A DNA stretch of 7,285 bases from Parvularculaceae bacterium UBA4496 (GTDB lineage: Bacteria > Pseudomonadota > Alphaproteobacteria > Caulobacterales > Parvularculaceae), in the NCBI GenBank assembly GCA_002388885.1, contig DGNI01000065.1, positions 1 to 7,285 on the forward strand, given 5' to 3'. The stretch's first letter is position 1. Each line of letters begins with the position of its first letter. The position numbers were made by a program, and so were the translations under genes. The notes below the pieces were generated by a model. It was given only the letters and a program-made list of their open reading frames with translations, did not search any database and had not been told where the DNA came from. Shown one piece after another: positions 5,076 to 7,285 of the stretch.

Positions 5076-5913
5076 CCGGAAACCGTTTCGCGCCGCATGC
5101 GTGCAAATGCGCTCCGGCCTCGATCGTAAAAAGAACACCGCGGATGCGCTGGCGCTGATCGAAGAGGCGGCGGCTGGCGGCGCAAAGTTTATCACAACGC
5201 CCGAAATGACCAATATGGTCGACCGCAAAGCAGCCCGGCTGTTTGAGACCCTTCCAGCTGAAGATGGCCTATCGGAAATTCAGGCTTTTGCCGACGCCGC
5301 CAAAACCCATCGCGTCTGGCTGCTTGCAGGATCGTTCGCCGTAAAAGTCGAAACGGCGCGCGCCGCCAATCGCAGCTTTTTGTTCGCCCCGGACGGAAAA
5401 CTCGCCGCGCGATACGATAAGCTTCACATGTTTGATGTGGACCTTCCCAACGGTGAGAGCTGGAAGGAATCGAAAATCTACGCAAAGGGCGCCGGGGCGG
5501 TGGTTGTAGAAACGCCGCTTGCCAAGGTCGGGTTAAGCATCTGCTATGACGTCCGGTTCCCGCATCTTTACCGGGCGATGGCGCAGGCCGGAGCCGATGT
5601 TCTGTGCGTGCCGGCGGCGTTCACGCGCCCGACCGGCGAGGCCCACTGGAAGACGCTTTTGACCGCCCGCGCCATTGAAAACGGCGCCTTCGTCATTGCC
5701 CCGGCCCAAGGCGGGACACATGAGGACGGGCGCGAGACATACGGTCATTCGCTTATTATCGGGCCATGGGGTGAAATTCTGGCAGAAGCGCCAGATGACG
5801 CGCCTGGCCTTATTTTTGCTGACATTGAGCCGTCTAATGCCTTGGCGGCCCGTCGCCGCATCCCCAATCTCGCTCTTGAACATTCCTGCGAAGTCTCCAT
5901 TGTAAAGCCATGA
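5068..5913 (+). CDS. Carbon-nitrogen hydrolase, Nit1-type (probable deaminated-glutathione amidase)
   Basis: This 281-residue cytoplasmic amidase belongs to the nitrilase superfamily. The Glu-Lys-Cys triad is intact: E46 in TTPEMTN, K118 in RYDKLHMFDVD and C159 in LSICYDVRFP. A second conserved Glu (E191, EAHWKTLLTARAIEN) is also present. KLHMFDVD, CYDVRFPHLYR and AFTRPTGEAHW place it in the Nit1/Nit2 branch rather than among true nitrilases or beta-alanine synthases. Mammalian and yeast Nit1 repair deaminated glutathione, a by-product of transaminases; a gene overlapping grxC fits that glutathione theme. Its start lies 8 nt inside grxC and its stop overlaps DUF1178 as ATGA, both signs of tight co-translation. 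The family call is secure; the substrate is inferred from the branch and the neighbour. Confidence 0.92.
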   Translation: MADRKPFRAACVQMRSGLDRKKNTADALALIEEAAAGGAKFITTPEMTNMVDRKAARLFETLPAEDGLSEIQAFADAAKTHRVWLLAGSFAVKVETARAANRSFLFAPDGKLAARYDKLHMFDVDLPNGESWKESKIYAKGAGAVVVETPLAKVGLSICYDVRFPHLYRAMAQAGADVLCVPAAFTRPTGEAHWKTLLTARAIENGAFVIAPAQGGTHEDGRETYGHSLIIGPWGEILAEAPDDAPGLIFADIEPSNALAARRRIPNLALEHSCEVSIVKP

Positions 5914-6383
5914 TTAAGTACCGTCTGATTTGTGATATCGAACACGAGTTCGAAGGCTGGTTTCGCGACAGCGCCGATTTTGATTCTCAATCCAATGAAG
6001 GACTGATCGAATGTCCGGCTTGTGGTTCCGACGAGGTCCGCAAAGCGGTCATGGCGCCGGCTATTGCGCGCGGGAAGGCTTCGCGGCAGGAACGCCTGGC
6101 CGCCATTCACAAAGATATGGCAAAGGCCGTCGAGCGCGCGCGAACCTATGTCGAGAAAAATTTCGATTATGTGGGGGAGAAGTTTCCTGAGGAAGCGCGC
6201 AAGATTCACTATGGCGAGTCCAAGGAGCGCGGCATATACGGCGAAGCCTCCGGCAAGGATGTCAAGGAGCTGATTGACGAAGGCGTGCAGATTGCTCCTT
6301 TGCCGAGCGCAGCCAAGAAAACCGACAAGGCAGGTGCGCCAAGGTCGTCAGCACCTTCTACCGCCGACAAAAAGCTCAATTAG
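5910..6383 (+). CDS. DUF1178 family protein (zinc-ribbon-like, function unknown)
   Basis: The 157-residue protein matches the DUF1178 pattern: MIKYRLICDIEHEFEGWFRD at the N-terminus, then a CxxC knuckle (C35, C38 in ECPACGSDEVRKAVMAP), and the C-terminal block FDYVGEKFPEEARKIHYGE (85-103), ERGIYGEA (106-113) and DEGVQIAPLP. C8 with H12, together with C35 and C38, could bind a metal; that is inference. A basic helical linker (about 53-83) joins the two conserved halves, and a low-complexity tail of about 25 residues ends the protein. ATGA overlap with the nitrilase gene implies translational coupling. The Grx-Nit-DUF1178 order recurs in alphaproteobacteria, so a shared thiol or glutathione link is plausible but unproven. 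Confidence 0.92.
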   Translation: MIKYRLICDIEHEFEGWFRDSADFDSQSNEGLIECPACGSDEVRKAVMAPAIARGKASRQERLAAIHKDMAKAVERARTYVEKNFDYVGEKFPEEARKIHYGESKERGIYGEASGKDVKELIDEGVQIAPLPSAAKKTDKAGAPRSSAPSTADKKLN

Positions 6384-6405
6384 AAAACACTTTCTGGCGC
6401 AAGGC

Positions 6406-6421
6406 CCTAAATCCCGTTAGG
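6406..6421 (+). promoter_or_regulatory. Small inverted repeat overlapping the presumed ribosome-binding site
   Basis: CCTAA (6406-6410) and TTAGG (6417-6421) are perfect 5-bp inverted arms with a 6-nt spacer. The right arm contains the only AGG near the start of the next gene, so the hairpin, if it forms, could partly hide the ribosome-binding site. The stem is short and weak, and no T-run makes it a terminator. A functional role is speculative. Confidence 0.25.
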
Positions 6422-6434
6422 TATGTGCGTCATC

Positions 6435-7285
6435 ATGGACGCCATTCGCTCGCGCCTTCGTAATCTTCCGTTCTTTGCCCAGCTTGGCGCCGAGACCCTG
6501 AATGCCATAGCCGGTGTCAGTGTCTGGCAGTCCATTGCCGGCGGGTGGGAGCTTTTCGCACAAGGTGCAATGACTGAGGCTTTGCACGTCAATCTTTCCG
6601 GGCGGCTGATCGTCGTGCGCGAGGCGGCTGAAGGCGGCGAAGAGGTCGTCGGCTATGTTCGCAGCGGCGAGCCGGTCGGCGAAATGTCGATCCTTTCGAG
6701 CGAGCCTCATTCAGCGAGCGTCTTTGCGCTGCGCGATACGGAAATTCTTTCCATCGCCCGCGCCGACGTTGAAAAGCTCATAGAAAAGCACGGTGATTTT
6801 GCAGCGGCGCTTGCGCGGCTGGTTCTTTCAAGAACGAGAAAGCCGGAAGCGAGTTTTCAACGCGGCGCGCCACGCATATTCGCGCTGATCGCCACGTCGC
6901 CATCTATCGATGTGGATGCGCGAACCAAGGACCTCGCGAAAAGAATTTCAGCGCATAAAGTCAATGTCACCTGGTTCCCTGTCGGCGATGCTGCGCCGAA
7001 TAGTCGTGAATTCGACCTCGTGGAAAATGCGCATGAGGTGGTGCTGCTCGCCGCGCGCGTGGACGATAGCCAATGGTACAGGTTCGTCCAGCGACATGCT
7101 GACAGGTTCCTCGTGCTCGCGCGTCGTGATGCGCGTCCATCAAAACCTTTTCCTTTAACGCTGGAAGCGGGCGAACGGGCTAGAAAGTTCAGGCTTGTTG
7201 ATCTCATCATGCTTCATGAGGGCGCCCCTAGCGGCGCCACGTCGGAGTGGATGGATGTTATTGGCGCATCGCGCGTGATCAATTG
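6435..7285 (+). CDS. Cyclic-nucleotide-binding domain protein of NTE/patatin type, N-terminal part (3' end outside window)
   Basis: The plus-strand frame is open from the ATG at 6435 to the window end: 283 residues plus 2 nt, no stop. Residues from about 8 to 125 form a cNMP-binding/CAP_ED-like domain (LRNLPFFAQLG, LSGRLIVV, GEPVGEMSILSSEPHSASVF, ALRDTEIL). Residues from about 146 onward (RIFALIATSPSIDVDARTKD, FDLVENAHEVVLLAARVDDS, WYRFVQRHADRFLVLARR, LVDLIMLHEGA) match the middle region of bacterial neuropathy-target-esterase-like proteins, which normally leads into a patatin lipase domain. That catalytic domain (GxSxG) would lie beyond the window. The phosphate-binding Arg of the cassette is replaced by H92, so ligand binding may differ. 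The start is uncertain: an in-frame ATG at 6423 would add MCVI. It lies 51 nt after DUF1178, possibly in the same operon. Confidence 0.8.
   Translation, partial: MDAIRSRLRNLPFFAQLGAETLNAIAGVSVWQSIAGGWELFAQGAMTEALHVNLSGRLIVVREAAEGGEEVVGYVRSGEPVGEMSILSSEPHSASVFALRDTEILSIARADVEKLIEKHGDFAAALARLVLSRTRKPEASFQRGAPRIFALIATSPSIDVDARTKDLAKRISAHKVNVTWFPVGDAAPNSREFDLVENAHEVVLLAARVDDSQWYRFVQRHADRFLVLARRDARPSKPFPLTLEAGERARKFRLVDLIMLHEGAPSGATSEWMDVIGASRVIN

Noticed and set aside
6857..7210. Minus-strand open frame of 117 codons near the right end
   Set aside because: It is antisense to the continuous plus-strand frame from 6435 that encodes cNMP-binding and NTE-like motifs without any stop.
1..7285. CRISPR arrays, tRNA or rRNA genes, insertion sequences, prophage or defence genes
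   Set aside because: I looked for spaced direct repeats, transposase-like proteins and cloverleaf-like gaps. The window is almost wholly covered by recognised protein genes and none of these was seen.

Overview
The window looks like ordinary chromosome from an alphaproteobacterium, plausibly a Caulobacterales, Hyphomonadaceae or Parvularculales-type organism. GC content is roughly 58% in the core genes (hand count of 5101-5400: 58.7%). The placement rests on gene content: an NDUFAF5-type methyltransferase divergent from a comF-grxC-nitrilase-DUF1178 string, and a secA / parvulin / mutT neighbourhood. I saw no rRNA, tRNA, CRISPR array, insertion sequence or phage gene. Two genes run off the ends: secA on the left and a cyclic-nucleotide-binding/patatin-type gene on the right.

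Layout. Positions 1-541 (minus) hold the first 180 residues of SecA. After a 173-nt divergent intergenic region, 715-2004 (plus) encodes a membrane-anchored periplasmic parvulin-type peptidyl-prolyl isomerase with an unusual basic N-terminal extension. A 107-nt AT-rich gap with two palindromic elements precedes a two-gene unit: mutT (2112-2513) and, overlapping it by one base, an orphan Flp-type pilin (2513-2722). The pilin converges on the NDUFAF5-like gene (2719-3567, minus), and the two stop codons share one TTAA tetranucleotide. A divergent promoter region of about 100 nt then leads into a rightward cluster: VOC-fold protein (3669-4034), ComF (4034-4783), glutaredoxin 3 (4818-5075), nitrilase-family amidase (5068-5913), DUF1178 (5910-6383) and the partial cNMP-binding/patatin-like gene (6435 to the end). 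Most junctions overlap or are very short, so this is probably one operon.

How the genes fit together. SecA and the isomerase are partners in protein export and periplasmic folding. MutT sanitises the nucleotide pool. GrxC and the Nit-type amidase both fit glutathione and thiol metabolism. The NDUFAF5-like protein is the bacterial relative of a respiratory complex I assembly factor. DUF1178 and ComF are widespread but poorly understood in this setting.

The less ordinary points are: the orphan pilin translationally coupled to mutT, with a possible CtrA-like site upstream; a markedly AT-richer VOC gene wedged into a usually compact cluster; palindromic candidate operators in three promoter regions; and departures from consensus in the methyltransferase motif I, the Nudix box and the cNMP-binding cassette. 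I found no convincing undescribed multi-gene system. Most of the window is housekeeping.
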